A program made the position numbers and the translations under genes. Below are positions 27,287 to 35,243 of a DNA stretch of 64,000 bases, in pieces (the first letter of the stretch is position 1; each line of letters opens with the position of its first letter). The notes under the pieces were generated by a model that saw only the letters and a program-made list of their open reading frames with translations, did not search any database and was not told the DNA's origin. The DNA comes from Chitinophagales bacterium. GTDB lineage: Bacteria > Bacteroidota > Bacteroidia > Chitinophagales > UBA8649. The stretch is from NCBI GenBank assembly GCA_020635975.1, contig JACJYT010000002.1, positions 248,001-312,000 on the forward strand. Direction: 5' to 3'.

Positions 27287-27963
27287 CCCTGAAATTTGTA
27301 ACCTACTCCTTTTACGGTAATGAAGAAATCATCACCAATTTTCTCTCTTAATTTTCGGATGTGGACATCAATAGTTCTATCTACTACTATAGTTTCGGTC
27401 CCCCAAACTTTGGTTAGTATTTCTTCTCTTGTAAAAACTCGCCCTGGTTTAGACATGAGTAAGCACAATAAGTTAAACTCCTTTTTTGGTAAGAATAATT
27501 CTTCACCTTTAAAAAAAACAAGATGTTGATCTAAATCCACTTTTATGCCATTATGCTCAAATGAGTTTTCAATAGTTTCCTTATCTAACCTTCTCAAAAG
27601 ACTATTAATCTTGCTAATTAGCAAGCGTGGTTTAATCGGTTTAGAAATATAGTCATCCGCGCCAGCATCAAAACCCGCAATTTGAGAGTAATCTTCATGT
27701 CTAGCTGTAAGAAAAGTTATAATTGTCTTCTTAAACTCTGGAAGCTTTCTTAATTCATTACAAGTTTCTATACCATCCATGTTTGGCATCATCACATCTA
27801 AAATGATAAGATGGGGTTCAAACTCTTTGGCCCTTTTTATAGCCTCAATGCCATCTCCTGCAGTTACTATTTGAAAACCTTCTTCTACAAGATTATATTT
27901 AATGAACTCTAGCGTATCCTCTTCATCGTCAACTAGCAGTATCTTTATGTCTGAATTTTCCAT
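27283..27963 (-). CDS. OmpR/PhoB-family response regulator
   Basis: 226 residues. Receiver domain 1-120 with acidic pocket VDDEED, phosphorylation site Asp56 in LIILDVMMPNMDG, Thr in FLTAR and Lys in ISKPIKP. C-terminal winged helix (LPKKEFNLLCLL, VFTREEILTKVWG, RTIDVHIRKLREKIG, VKGVGYKF) is of OmpR/PhoB type. Paired with the overlapping kinase. It faces a lipoprotein / TonB-receptor unit across a 178-bp gap with direct repeats, so it may control both sides. Phosphate sensing is a guess from family resemblance. Confidence 0.93.
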   Translation of the reverse strand: MENSDIKILLVDDEEDTLEFIKYNLVEEGFQIVTAGDGIEAIKRAKEFEPHLIILDVMMPNMDGIETCNELRKLPEFKKTIITFLTARHEDYSQIAGFDAGADDYISKPIKPRLLISKINSLLRRLDKETIENSFEHNGIKVDLDQHLVFFKGEELFLPKKEFNLLCLLMSKPGRVFTREEILTKVWGTETIVVDRTIDVHIRKLREKIGDDFFITVKGVGYKFQG

Positions 27964-27982
27964 TTTCTTTTAATTTATGGAC

Positions 27983-27990
27983 CAAATATA
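27983..27990 (-). promoter_or_regulatory. -7 promoter box (TATATTTG) of the two-component operon
   Basis: Exact minus-strand TAnnTTTG, 19 nt upstream of the regulator ATG. No TTG sits 17-23 nt further up; instead the direct-repeat copy at 28010-28028 occupies that place, as expected for an activator-dependent promoter. Confidence 0.5.
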
Positions 27991-28001
27991 CTGGCTTTAA
28001 T

Positions 28002-28090
28002 ACTTACTTTAAAGCGCTTAATTATTTGTTCATCTTATGCTTTACTTACTTAAAGATAAGATAACATAAGCGTAAAGTGCTAATCATTTG
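28002..28090. promoter_or_regulatory. Direct repeats in the divergent regulator/lipoprotein intergenic region
   Basis: TAAAGCGCTTAATTATTTG (28010-28028) and TAAAGTGCTAATCATTTG (28073-28090) match at 16 of 18 positions with one gap. A second pair, ACTTACTTTAAAG (28002-28014) and ACTTACTTAAAG (28044-28055), overlaps the first. TAAAG therefore occurs three times in the same orientation. OmpR/PhoB-type regulators bind direct repeats, so these are candidate sites for the adjacent regulator. Confidence 0.5.
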
Positions 28091-28141
28091 CTTAAACAAT
28101 CTTTGCAGCACAAAATTCAAATAACTAAAAGAAAAAAACCT

Positions 28142-29482
28142 ATGAAAAATTATTTTTTACCATTTGTAAGCATTTTATTTCTTGCATTGTCATTAAATTC
28201 TTGTAAAGACGACAAAGATGCATGCGAAGGCGTTACTTGTAATGCAGGTCAAACCTGTGTAGATGGAAATTGTGTTGACAATACTACTTCTATTGTAGTG
28301 GAAGGCTTTATTACTGCAGATGCAGAGTGGACTTCAGATAATGTTTATGAATTAAAAGGAAGAGTTGTTGTAAAGTCTGGTGCTACTTTAACAATCAACG
28401 CTGGTACGGTAATTAAAGGTCAAGAAGGAACAGGAACAAATGCTTCTGTTTTAATTATTGAAAGAGGAGCAATGATTGATGCTCAAGGTACTGCTGCTAG
28501 TCCGATTATTTTTACTAGTGTTTTAGATAATATAGTTCCAGGTCAGTTAGTGGGAACGAATCTTTCTGAAACAGATAATGAATTATGGGGTGGTGTAATT
28601 GTTCTTGGATCAGCGCCAGTTTCTACAGAGAATGGCGATGTTGAAGGTCAAATTGAAGGAATTCCTGCAAATGAAACTTACGGTGTTTATGGTGGAAGCA
28701 ATGCTAACGACAATTCTGGTTTCTTAACTTATATTTCTATCAGACATGGTGGTATCACTATTGGAGATGGAAATGAAATTAACGGTTTAACTCTTGGTGG
28801 CGTTGGAGCTGGTACAACAATAAATCACGTAGAAATAGTTGCAACTCTTGACGATGGTATAGAATTATTCGGTGGAACCGTAGATATTTCTAATGCAATA
28901 GTTGTTTACCAAGGAGATGATGCTTTCGATATCGATCAAAATTACTCTGGAACAATCAATAATATAGTAGGAATTACAGGAGATGGAATCGGAACAGACG
29001 AAGCTCTAGAAATAGACGGACCTGAAGGTACAACAAACTTTAATGGCTTGTTTACTATTTCTAATGGTTCTTTTTGGACAGAAGGAACGGAAGGTTCTGC
29101 TGCAGATTTAAAATCAAAAGCTCAAGGAACTATTGATGCTTGTACTTTTGAAGGTTTTTCTAGAGGAATCTTGGTGAGAGCTAGTTATTCAGATACAAGT
29201 TCTTGTGTTGCTAAATCAGATGCTTTCTTATACCTTACTAATGCTAGTCCAAAGTTAGTAGTATCTAATAATAAGTTTGGAACAACTGGTAGCTTAGCGG
29301 ATTATGTAACAGTTTATACAGCATCTTGTACTTCATGCGGATGTGTTGATGCCACTGCACAAACAGTTGCAGATAATGAAATTTCAAGCAATGGAAATAC
29401 TGCTTCATCAGCTGTAACAGGCGGTGCAGATAAAACAGTGTTTGCAACTTGGACTTGGGCATCTCAAAAAGGTAAAATTTAA
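28142..29482 (+). CDS. Surface lipoprotein with EGF-like Cys motif and right-handed beta-helix
   Basis: 446 residues; lipobox LSLNSCKDD (Cys21). A short Cys-rich segment (ACEGVTCNAGQTCVDGNC, Cys28 to Cys44) resembles EGF-like folds. The rest has regular Gly/Asp/Asn turns such as GATLTINAGTVIKG, GGVIVLGSAPVS and DDGIELFGGTVDISNAIV, typical of a parallel beta-helix, and a late CTSCGC cluster. It lies just before a TonB-dependent receptor gene, so a surface partner of that receptor is plausible. A terminator separates the two. ATG 28142 is chosen because it starts the signal peptide; the upstream TTG is in the promoter. Confidence 0.75.
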   Translation: MKNYFLPFVSILFLALSLNSCKDDKDACEGVTCNAGQTCVDGNCVDNTTSIVVEGFITADAEWTSDNVYELKGRVVVKSGATLTINAGTVIKGQEGTGTNASVLIIERGAMIDAQGTAASPIIFTSVLDNIVPGQLVGTNLSETDNELWGGVIVLGSAPVSTENGDVEGQIEGIPANETYGVYGGSNANDNSGFLTYISIRHGGITIGDGNEINGLTLGGVGAGTTINHVEIVATLDDGIELFGGTVDISNAIVVYQGDDAFDIDQNYSGTINNIVGITGDGIGTDEALEIDGPEGTTNFNGLFTISNGSFWTEGTEGSAADLKSKAQGTIDACTFEGFSRGILVRASYSDTSSCVAKSDAFLYLTNASPKLVVSNNKFGTTGSLADYVTVYTASCTSCGCVDATAQTVADNEISSNGNTASSAVTGGADKTVFATWTWASQKGKI

Positions 29483-29503
29483 AAAATAAAAATTAGCTTA
29501 TTA

Positions 29504-29532
29504 AAAAGACCCTTCTTTTAGAAGGGTCTTTT
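29504..29532 (+). terminator. Hairpin terminator between the beta-helix lipoprotein and the TonB receptor
   Basis: Perfect 12-bp stem AAAAGACCCTTC / GAAGGGTCTTTT with a 5-nt loop and T-rich 3' arm, 21 nt after the stop codon and 22 nt before the receptor ATG. It may reduce receptor expression relative to the lipoprotein. Confidence 0.85.
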
Positions 29533-29554
29533 GTCGTTTCTGAAAATATCTATT

Positions 29555-32440
29555 ATGAAAAAAATTATTTATCTACTTTTCTCTTTGGTTTTTGTTAGTT
29601 CAGTATTTGCACAGCAGGGTAAAGTTAGAGGAGTTATTATTGACGACGAAAATGCTGAAACTTTAATTGGTGTAAGTGTGGTAGTTGAGGGAACAACCAT
29701 CGGTACGATTACAGACTTAGATGGTAATTATAGTCTTAGTTTAGATCCAGGTAGCTATACTATCGTATATTCTTATATATCCTATGCAAGTCAAAGAGTT
29801 ACCGATGTTATCGTTAAAGCTGGGGAAACGAAGATTATTGATTTAAGATTTAAAAGTGATGCCGAGCAAATTGGAGAAGTTGTAGTTACGGCTGAAAGAA
29901 TTACAAACAACGAAACAGCTCTTCAAACCATACAAAAAAAATCGGCCAATGTATTGGATGGTGTTTCTGCACAAACCTTTACAAAAACTGGCGATAATGA
30001 TGCAGCTGCCGCGATGAGAAGGGTAACTGGTGTTTCTGTTGAAGGAGGTAAGTATGTTTATGTTAGAGGATTAGGAGATAGATATACTAAAACCCAATTA
30101 AATGGCGTAGATATACCAGGTCTAGACCCCGATAGAAATACCGTGCAAATGGATATATTTCCATCGAATTTGCTTGATAACATTGTAGTGTATAAAACGT
30201 TTACTCCAGATTTGCCTGCCGACTTTACTGGTGGTATGGTGAATATTAATACAAAGAGTTTTCCAAGCTCAGAAACCTTCTCGTTTTCTACAAGTTTAGG
30301 TTATACCATCGGAATGAATTTTAATTCAAATGCTTTGCGACATAAGGGGGGTGCTGGAACTTTTATGGGATTTGGAAATAAGTATAGAGAATTACCTTTT
30401 GATAAAAATACAGTAGTTTTAAACTTAAAGTATACGGATCCAGCTAAATTAACCAGTTTAACTTCTGCTTTTAGCAAGCAGTTAGCTCCAACTGTTTTTA
30501 CTAGTCCTTTAAACGGAAGTTTTTCTATTTCTAAAGGAAATCAGATAGATGCCAAAAGAGTTACTCTAGGTTACAATACTGCTTTTAACTATCGCTACCA
30601 ATTTAGAAATTATGATGAGTATGAATTTGGAAGATCAATTAAAGGCAATCCTTCAGAATCTGAATTACTTCAATTACAATATGCTAAAGGTCAACGATCA
30701 GAACAAGAAATACAATGGAGTGGCATGCTAGGTGGGGCTCTTAAAACTAAAAAAAGTAAGTATATTGCGAACATTCTACACAGTCAGAATGCGCAAACAA
30801 GATCTGCAGATTATAGCATTGTTTTTCCCGATGGGCAGAATACCGCACTACCTTTAAAACAATTTGTTTTAGATTATTCGCAAAGGTCAGTTAGCAATTT
30901 ATTACTTGCTGGTACCCACAATTTAAAAGAGGATAAATGGGAGCTAGAGTGGAAACTTTCTCCTACCTATTCTAAAATTACGGAACCGGATATTCGTAGT
31001 ACAAAATATTTGATCGAAAATGGAGAATATATAATTGATAATGGGGATGGTGCCGTGCCAGAAAGATTTTATAGGTACCTTACAGAGATAAACACCGTAG
31101 GAAAAGTGGATGTAACACATGATTTCAAAGTTTGGAAGAATTTAAATTCTAAACTAAAATTTGGCGTAGCAAATACCTTTAAAACTAGAGACTATGCCGT
31201 GTTGCGTTATTTGTTTAATTCTACTCTTGATACAGAACTATCCGGAAATGGTGATGAGCTTCTATTGCCTGAAAATATTTACTCTAACACCAATACTAGA
31301 GGAACCTATGTATCTTCTGAGCAAAAAAATTACGAAGAAAGCGAGAATGTTTATCAAGCAACGCAGAATATTTTTGCCCTTTATGCCATGAATGAATTGC
31401 CCATTACTCCAACTTTTAAGGCAGTATACGGTGTTAGATTTGAAAGAACGGATAGTTGGATTTCTGGTTATGGTAGATTGGAGGGAGAAAATGTTAATCG
31501 AGCAATTGATGCAGAAAAAGTTTTCACTAAAAACGACATTCTTCCTGCCGCTAATTTTATCTACAACTTTAAAGAGAACATGAATTTTAGATTGTCGTAC
31601 AGTAAAACATTGGCTCGACCTTCTTTCAAAGAGAAATCTTTTGTTAGTATCCTAGATCCTTTATCTGGAGTTAGATTTATTGGAAATATTCAATTGGAGA
31701 AAACAGACATTCATAATGTGGATTTGCGCTGGGAAGGCTTCTTTAAAAGATCTCAGATGCTTTCTATTAGTGCTTTCTATAAAAACTTTCAAAATCCTAT
31801 CGAGATTGCAGGATTTGAGTTAGCACCAAACGACCTTACTCCAAGGAATGCTGGATCTGCCAATTTGTATGGTGCTGAACTAGAGTTTAGAGTAGATTTT
31901 GGATTCATCTCACCGAAATTAACTGGTTTGTCATTTAGTTCTAATTTCACCTATGTTAAGTCTCAGATTGATATGAGAAAGATTGTTGTTGGCGCGGGCA
32001 ACGATGGGGTTTTTGGTACAGATGACGACAAAACGGAGTACGAAACTAGACAACAGAATTTAAGAGATGGCGAAACACTTTCTAATTTTAGACCAATGTT
32101 CGGACAATCGCCATTTATCGTTAATGCCAACTTAGGTTATGTAAATGATTCCATAGGCTTTGAAGCAAACTTAACTTATAATGTACAAGGCAAACGATTA
32201 GCAGTTGTAGGTATAGGAATTCGACCAGATGTTTACGAACAATCTTTTCATAGTTTGAATTTTAAAGTAAGTCAGAAATTTGGCAGCAATAAAAGATGGA
32301 AAGCATCTTTTACGGCTCAGAATTTAGTAGGAGATCTTAGAGAAAAGTTGTTTGAATCCTACAATGCAACACCACAAGTTTTTGAAAGGTATAATCCGAA
32401 TAGAAGCTTTACAGTTGGTTTTTCTTATTTAATCAAATAG
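29555..32440 (+). CDS. TonB-dependent outer-membrane receptor with CarboxypepD_reg-like N-domain
   Basis: 961 residues with signal peptide (MKKIIYLLFSLVFVSSVFAQ). Residues about 22-100 form a carboxypeptidase-regulatory-like beta sandwich (VRGVIIDDENAETLIGVSV), then a TonB-box-like stretch IGEVVVTAER, a plug domain with YVRGLGDRYTKTQLNGVDIP and GGMVNINTKSFP, and a 22-strand barrel ending PNRSFTVGFSYLIK. It imports an unknown substrate using TonB energy. The RGLGDRYT-type plug is shared with a receptor subgroup often paired with beta-helix lipoproteins, as here. ATG 29555 is chosen; the upstream TTG lies in the terminator. Confidence 0.92.
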   Translation: MKKIIYLLFSLVFVSSVFAQQGKVRGVIIDDENAETLIGVSVVVEGTTIGTITDLDGNYSLSLDPGSYTIVYSYISYASQRVTDVIVKAGETKIIDLRFKSDAEQIGEVVVTAERITNNETALQTIQKKSANVLDGVSAQTFTKTGDNDAAAAMRRVTGVSVEGGKYVYVRGLGDRYTKTQLNGVDIPGLDPDRNTVQMDIFPSNLLDNIVVYKTFTPDLPADFTGGMVNINTKSFPSSETFSFSTSLGYTIGMNFNSNALRHKGGAGTFMGFGNKYRELPFDKNTVVLNLKYTDPAKLTSLTSAFSKQLAPTVFTSPLNGSFSISKGNQIDAKRVTLGYNTAFNYRYQFRNYDEYEFGRSIKGNPSESELLQLQYAKGQRSEQEIQWSGMLGGALKTKKSKYIANILHSQNAQTRSADYSIVFPDGQNTALPLKQFVLDYSQRSVSNLLLAGTHNLKEDKWELEWKLSPTYSKITEPDIRSTKYLIENGEYIIDNGDGAVPERFYRYLTEINTVGKVDVTHDFKVWKNLNSKLKFGVANTFKTRDYAVLRYLFNSTLDTELSGNGDELLLPENIYSNTNTRGTYVSSEQKNYEESENVYQATQNIFALYAMNELPITPTFKAVYGVRFERTDSWISGYGRLEGENVNRAIDAEKVFTKNDILPAANFIYNFKENMNFRLSYSKTLARPSFKEKSFVSILDPLSGVRFIGNIQLEKTDIHNVDLRWEGFFKRSQMLSISAFYKNFQNPIEIAGFELAPNDLTPRNAGSANLYGAELEFRVDFGFISPKLTGLSFSSNFTYVKSQIDMRKIVVGAGNDGVFGTDDDKTEYETRQQNLRDGETLSNFRPMFGQSPFIVNANLGYVNDSIGFEANLTYNVQGKRLAVVGIGIRPDVYEQSFHSLNFKVSQKFGSNKRWKASFTAQNLVGDLREKLFESYNATPQVFERYNPNRSFTVGFSYLIK

Positions 32441-32444
32441 AAAT

Positions 32445-32473
32445 AAAAAAGGCTCCTAGAAGGAGCCTTTTTT
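32445..32473. terminator. Bidirectional terminator between TonB receptor and ferritin
   Basis: Perfect 13-bp stem AAAAAAGGCTCCT / AGGAGCCTTTTTT with a 3-nt loop, A-tract on one side and T-tract on the other. It serves the convergent genes on both sides. Confidence 0.9.
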
Positions 32474-32475
32474 AT

Positions 32476-32997
32476 TTATGCATTATCAGCAGGTAAGCTT
32501 GGACTTGGTTTAGCTAAACCTCCTAACTCTTTGTCAATGTAATACAAACTCTGAGCTCCTGATCCTATTAGACGAATTTTATCTAAAACTTTCTGAAAAA
32601 GTGTTTCTTCTTCGCGTTGCTCAGTAACATAAAAACGAAGCATCTCAGAGGTAACATGATCATCTTCTTCTTTCGCAAGCTCAACGAGTTTATAAATGGC
32701 TAAACTTACTTCTTTTTCTTTGTTGTAAGCAATTTCGCAAATTTCAGCAATCCCTTCAAACTCGTGGTTTGGTTGATTTACCTTTGGTACAATTGCATGA
32801 CCATTTACCTCATTAATATATTGGAAAAGCTTAATAAAGTGTAAGTTTTCCTCGTGTGCATGCCCATAAAAGAAACTTGCTCCACCATCCATTCCTTGAG
32901 TTTCACACCAACTTGCCATTGCTAAATATTGCAAGCTAGCTTCGAGTTCATATTCTAAGTGCTTATTTAAAGCATCTTCTATTCGTTTTGAAATCAT
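32476..32997 (-). CDS. ftnA: Non-haem ferritin
   Basis: 173-residue four-helix-bundle iron-storage protein. The ferroxidase residues fall at the same numbers as in E. coli FtnA: Glu17 (EYELEAS), Glu50 and His53 (AHEENLHF), Glu94 (NKEKEVS), Gln127 and Glu130 (VTEQREEE). It oxidises Fe(II) and stores ferric mineral in the cytoplasm. The C-terminal tail is Pro/Ser-rich. Stands alone between two terminator/promoter regions. Control by iron is expected but I see no clear operator in the 145-bp upstream gap. Confidence 0.94.
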   Translation of the reverse strand: MISKRIEDALNKHLEYELEASLQYLAMASWCETQGMDGGASFFYGHAHEENLHFIKLFQYINEVNGHAIVPKVNQPNHEFEGIAEICEIAYNKEKEVSLAIYKLVELAKEEDDHVTSEMLRFYVTEQREEETLFQKVLDKIRLIGSGAQSLYYIDKELGGLAKPSPSLPADNA

Positions 32998-33142
32998 TCT
33001 TGAATTTTTTTACTTAAACACAATTTTATAAACAATAGTTGATAATAAGTAATAATTAAAAGCTTTTCTAGTAATTTATAACTTAGGAAAGCAAATTATT
33101 AGTTAAATATGGAGTTTTTTTGTTATTTTCGAATGGTACTTT

Positions 33143-33511
33143 ATGATAATTACTATTAGCAAATTCCTAATTCTGTTTATTGCTCTGCAGCATTTTTTCT
33201 TTCTTTATCTAGAAATGTTTGCATGGACAAGTTATGCCCCTAAGATTTTTAGAAACTTTCCCAAAGACTTGTTTCTTCCAACCAAACAATTAGCGGCAAA
33301 CCAAGGTCTATATAATGGCTTTCTTGCTGCTGGTCTAATTTGGTCTTTATTTATTTCCGATCATCTTTGGAGTGTAAATGTTGCCATGTTTTTCTCCTCT
33401 TGTGTGGCTATTGCTGGAATTTATGGGGCTTACAGTGTTTCTAAGCAAATATTTTATGTTCAAGCACTTCCAGCACTAATATTAATAACACTACTTTATT
33501 TCTTACTATGA
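33143..33511 (+). CDS. DUF1304 family membrane protein
   Basis: 122 residues with four predicted membrane helices. The N-terminal LQHFFFLYLEMFAWTS and NQGLYNGFLAAGLIW motifs are those of DUF1304. Function is unknown; inner-membrane location is clear. Its stop overlaps the ATG of the next small membrane protein (ATGA), so the two are translationally coupled. Confidence 0.88.
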   Translation: MIITISKFLILFIALQHFFFLYLEMFAWTSYAPKIFRNFPKDLFLPTKQLAANQGLYNGFLAAGLIWSLFISDHLWSVNVAMFFSSCVAIAGIYGAYSVSKQIFYVQALPALILITLLYFLL

Positions 33512-33768
33512 CAACTTCATTAAAGACCCAAGTTTTATTTTTCCTCTCTATGCTTTTCGCTCTAGTCTTTGCCTTGACCGCTTGGATTTGGCCATTTTAT
33601 GTTAATGTAATAATCGCTTTACCCGCTTTGATGCTAAGCTTAGTATGTTGGTATTTTGGTCGAATGGAAGAAACGGCAAAATCCAGATTCTCCTATGTAT
33701 TGTATTTAATTGCCTTAGGAGTGCTAGTGTCTATCATTGCTATTTTCTTTTTTATTTTCTCTCGCTAG
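33508..33768 (+). CDS. Small hypothetical membrane protein coupled to DUF1304
   Basis: 86 residues with three hydrophobic segments (about 8-25, 28-47 and 63-84) and a short charged loop GRMEETAKSRFS between the second and third. No family recognised. The four-base overlap with the DUF1304 gene supports that it is real. Its 3' end overlaps that of the convergent TSUP gene by four nt. Confidence 0.7.
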   Translation: MTTSLKTQVLFFLSMLFALVFALTAWIWPFYVNVIIALPALMLSLVCWYFGRMEETAKSRFSYVLYLIALGVLVSIIAIFFFIFSR

Positions 33769-34526
33769 CTTTTAAACCACAAGGCTATAGCCATAAAAAT
33801 TACGGATACGATCATAAACCACTTGATGTATTTTTGTCCTTTACCCGTCGACCATCGGCTTGCCCACCAAGCACCGGCACTCATGCTTATTGCTAAGCTT
33901 AAACCAAAAAGTAAATGAATTTTTCCATCTAGGGCAAAAATCATCAAAGCACTTAAGGTGTAAATAAACATGATAAGTGCTTTAGCTACATTGGCTTTTA
34001 AGAGATTATATCTATTGATAAAGCTTAAGGCAGCCATTATAAATAAACCGGTCCCCGCTTGGATAAATCCTCCATATATCCCTGTAAAAAACAAGGCAAT
34101 TGCGCCTAAAACCTTGTGTTTAAAGTCTAATTTTTCTACAAGTTCTTCACCTTCTTTAAGTTTCAATGCAGGGTTTACTATAGTCATAATTACCACTAAA
34201 ATCATGACGGCTGCCAAAATTTTATTAAATAGGCCATCTGGAATTTCAAGGGCAATTTTAGATCCTAAAATCGCACCAAGTAATGCTGAAAGTCCTAATA
34301 TTAATCCATAAGAACCAGCACTATGTTTTTTACTTTTAAATCCTGCAATAGCGGTAGCATTCTGAAACAAAATAGCTATTCTGTTGCTGCCATTTGCCAT
34401 GGCCGAATCCAAGCCCATGAAGATTAATAGAGGCATAGTTAAAAGGGAACCACCTCCCGCCATTACGTTAATTACACCCGCAACAAAACCAACAAGAATT
34501 AGAAGTAATATTTGCCAAATTTCCAT
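33765..34526 (-). CDS. TSUP-family permease (TauE/SafE sulfite exporter-like)
   Basis: 253 residues and about eight membrane helices. The N-terminal GFVAGVINVMAGGGSLLTMPLLIFMG and the second-half repeat GIYGGFIQAGTGLFIMAALSF are the two inverted TauE/SafE repeats. The substrate cannot be set by sequence; family members move sulfite, sulfoacetate or related anions. A minus-strand TAACTTTG box ends four nt before the ATG, predicting a leaderless mRNA. It is divergent from the oxidoreductase gene. Confidence 0.88.
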   Translation of the reverse strand: MEIWQILLLILVGFVAGVINVMAGGGSLLTMPLLIFMGLDSAMANGSNRIAILFQNATAIAGFKSKKHSAGSYGLILGLSALLGAILGSKIALEIPDGLFNKILAAVMILVVIMTIVNPALKLKEGEELVEKLDFKHKVLGAIALFFTGIYGGFIQAGTGLFIMAALSFINRYNLLKANVAKALIMFIYTLSALMIFALDGKIHLLFGLSLAISMSAGAWWASRWSTGKGQKYIKWFMIVSVIFMAIALWFKS

Positions 34527-34530
34527 AGTG

Positions 34531-34538
34531 CAAAGTTA
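34531..34538 (-). promoter_or_regulatory. -7 promoter box (TAACTTTG) four nt before the TSUP-gene ATG
   Basis: Exact TAnnTTTG on the minus strand, separated from the ATG by CACT only. Transcription would start at or next to the start codon. No -33 TTG seen. Confidence 0.5.
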
Positions 34539-34571
34539 TGTGATTATATTTACATCCTTAAAACTAACTTA

Positions 34572-35243
34572 ATGAATAAAAGAGCGATAATAGCAGGAGC
34601 TAGTGGGGCCGTTGGTAAGGCCTTATTAAGGTATTTGCTAGAATCTGCTTCTTTTGATGAAATAGTAGTATTGCTAAGAAGACCTCTTAAGTTCAATCAT
34701 CCTAAATTACACAGCATTATTTTTGATTTTGATAAGGAAGAGGACTATTCTTCCTTGCCTTCAGCCGAGCAAGTTTTTTGCTGTTTAGGCACAACCATTA
34801 AGAAGGCAGGTTCTCAAGAAAATTTTAGAAAAGTAGATTTTCATTATCCTTTTCTACTGGCAAAATATGCTAAACAGAATGGTGCTAAAGCATTTCATGT
34901 TGTAAGCGCGCTCGGAGCAGATGCTAAATCTTCAATTTTTTACAATAGAGTAAAGGGAGAATTAGAAGAAGCGCTTCGAAAAGTTGAATTTGACAATTTA
35001 TACATATATCAACCATCGCTCTTGTTGAGCGAAAGAGAAGAATCTAGACCTGGAGAAAAAATTGCTAGTGTACTTATGCAAGCGAGTTCTTTTTTGTTCT
35101 TAGGTCCACTTAAAAAATATAAGGCTATACATGTAAATGACGTAGCAAAGGCAATGCTTTGTGTAGCCCAATCCAATTCCATTAAATCTAAAACTATCGC
35201 ATCAGATGAAATTCAAACTTTGGCTGATAATTTTATTGTTTAG
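34572..35243 (+). CDS. NAD(P)-binding oxidoreductase (atypical SDR, HTATIP2/TIP30-like)
   Basis: 223 residues. The N-terminal RAIIAGASGAVGKALLRYLL binds NAD(P); FCCLGTTIKKAGSQENFRKVD, VVSALGADAKSSIFYNRVKGELEEAL (Tyr-x3-Lys) and IYQPSLLL are typical of the HTATIP2-like group. Substrate unknown. ATG 34572 fits the Rossmann start; the upstream ATG at 34512 lies within the divergent gene. It overlaps the capA-like gene by 38 nt, so the two are coupled. Confidence 0.85.
   Translation: MNKRAIIAGASGAVGKALLRYLLESASFDEIVVLLRRPLKFNHPKLHSIIFDFDKEEDYSSLPSAEQVFCCLGTTIKKAGSQENFRKVDFHYPFLLAKYAKQNGAKAFHVVSALGADAKSSIFYNRVKGELEEALRKVEFDNLYIYQPSLLLSEREESRPGEKIASVLMQASSFLFLGPLKKYKAIHVNDVAKAMLCVAQSNSIKSKTIASDEIQTLADNFIV

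Noticed and set aside
29531..29554. TTG start for the TonB-dependent receptor
   Set aside because: It is in the T-tract of the terminator; ATG 29555 begins a proper signal peptide.
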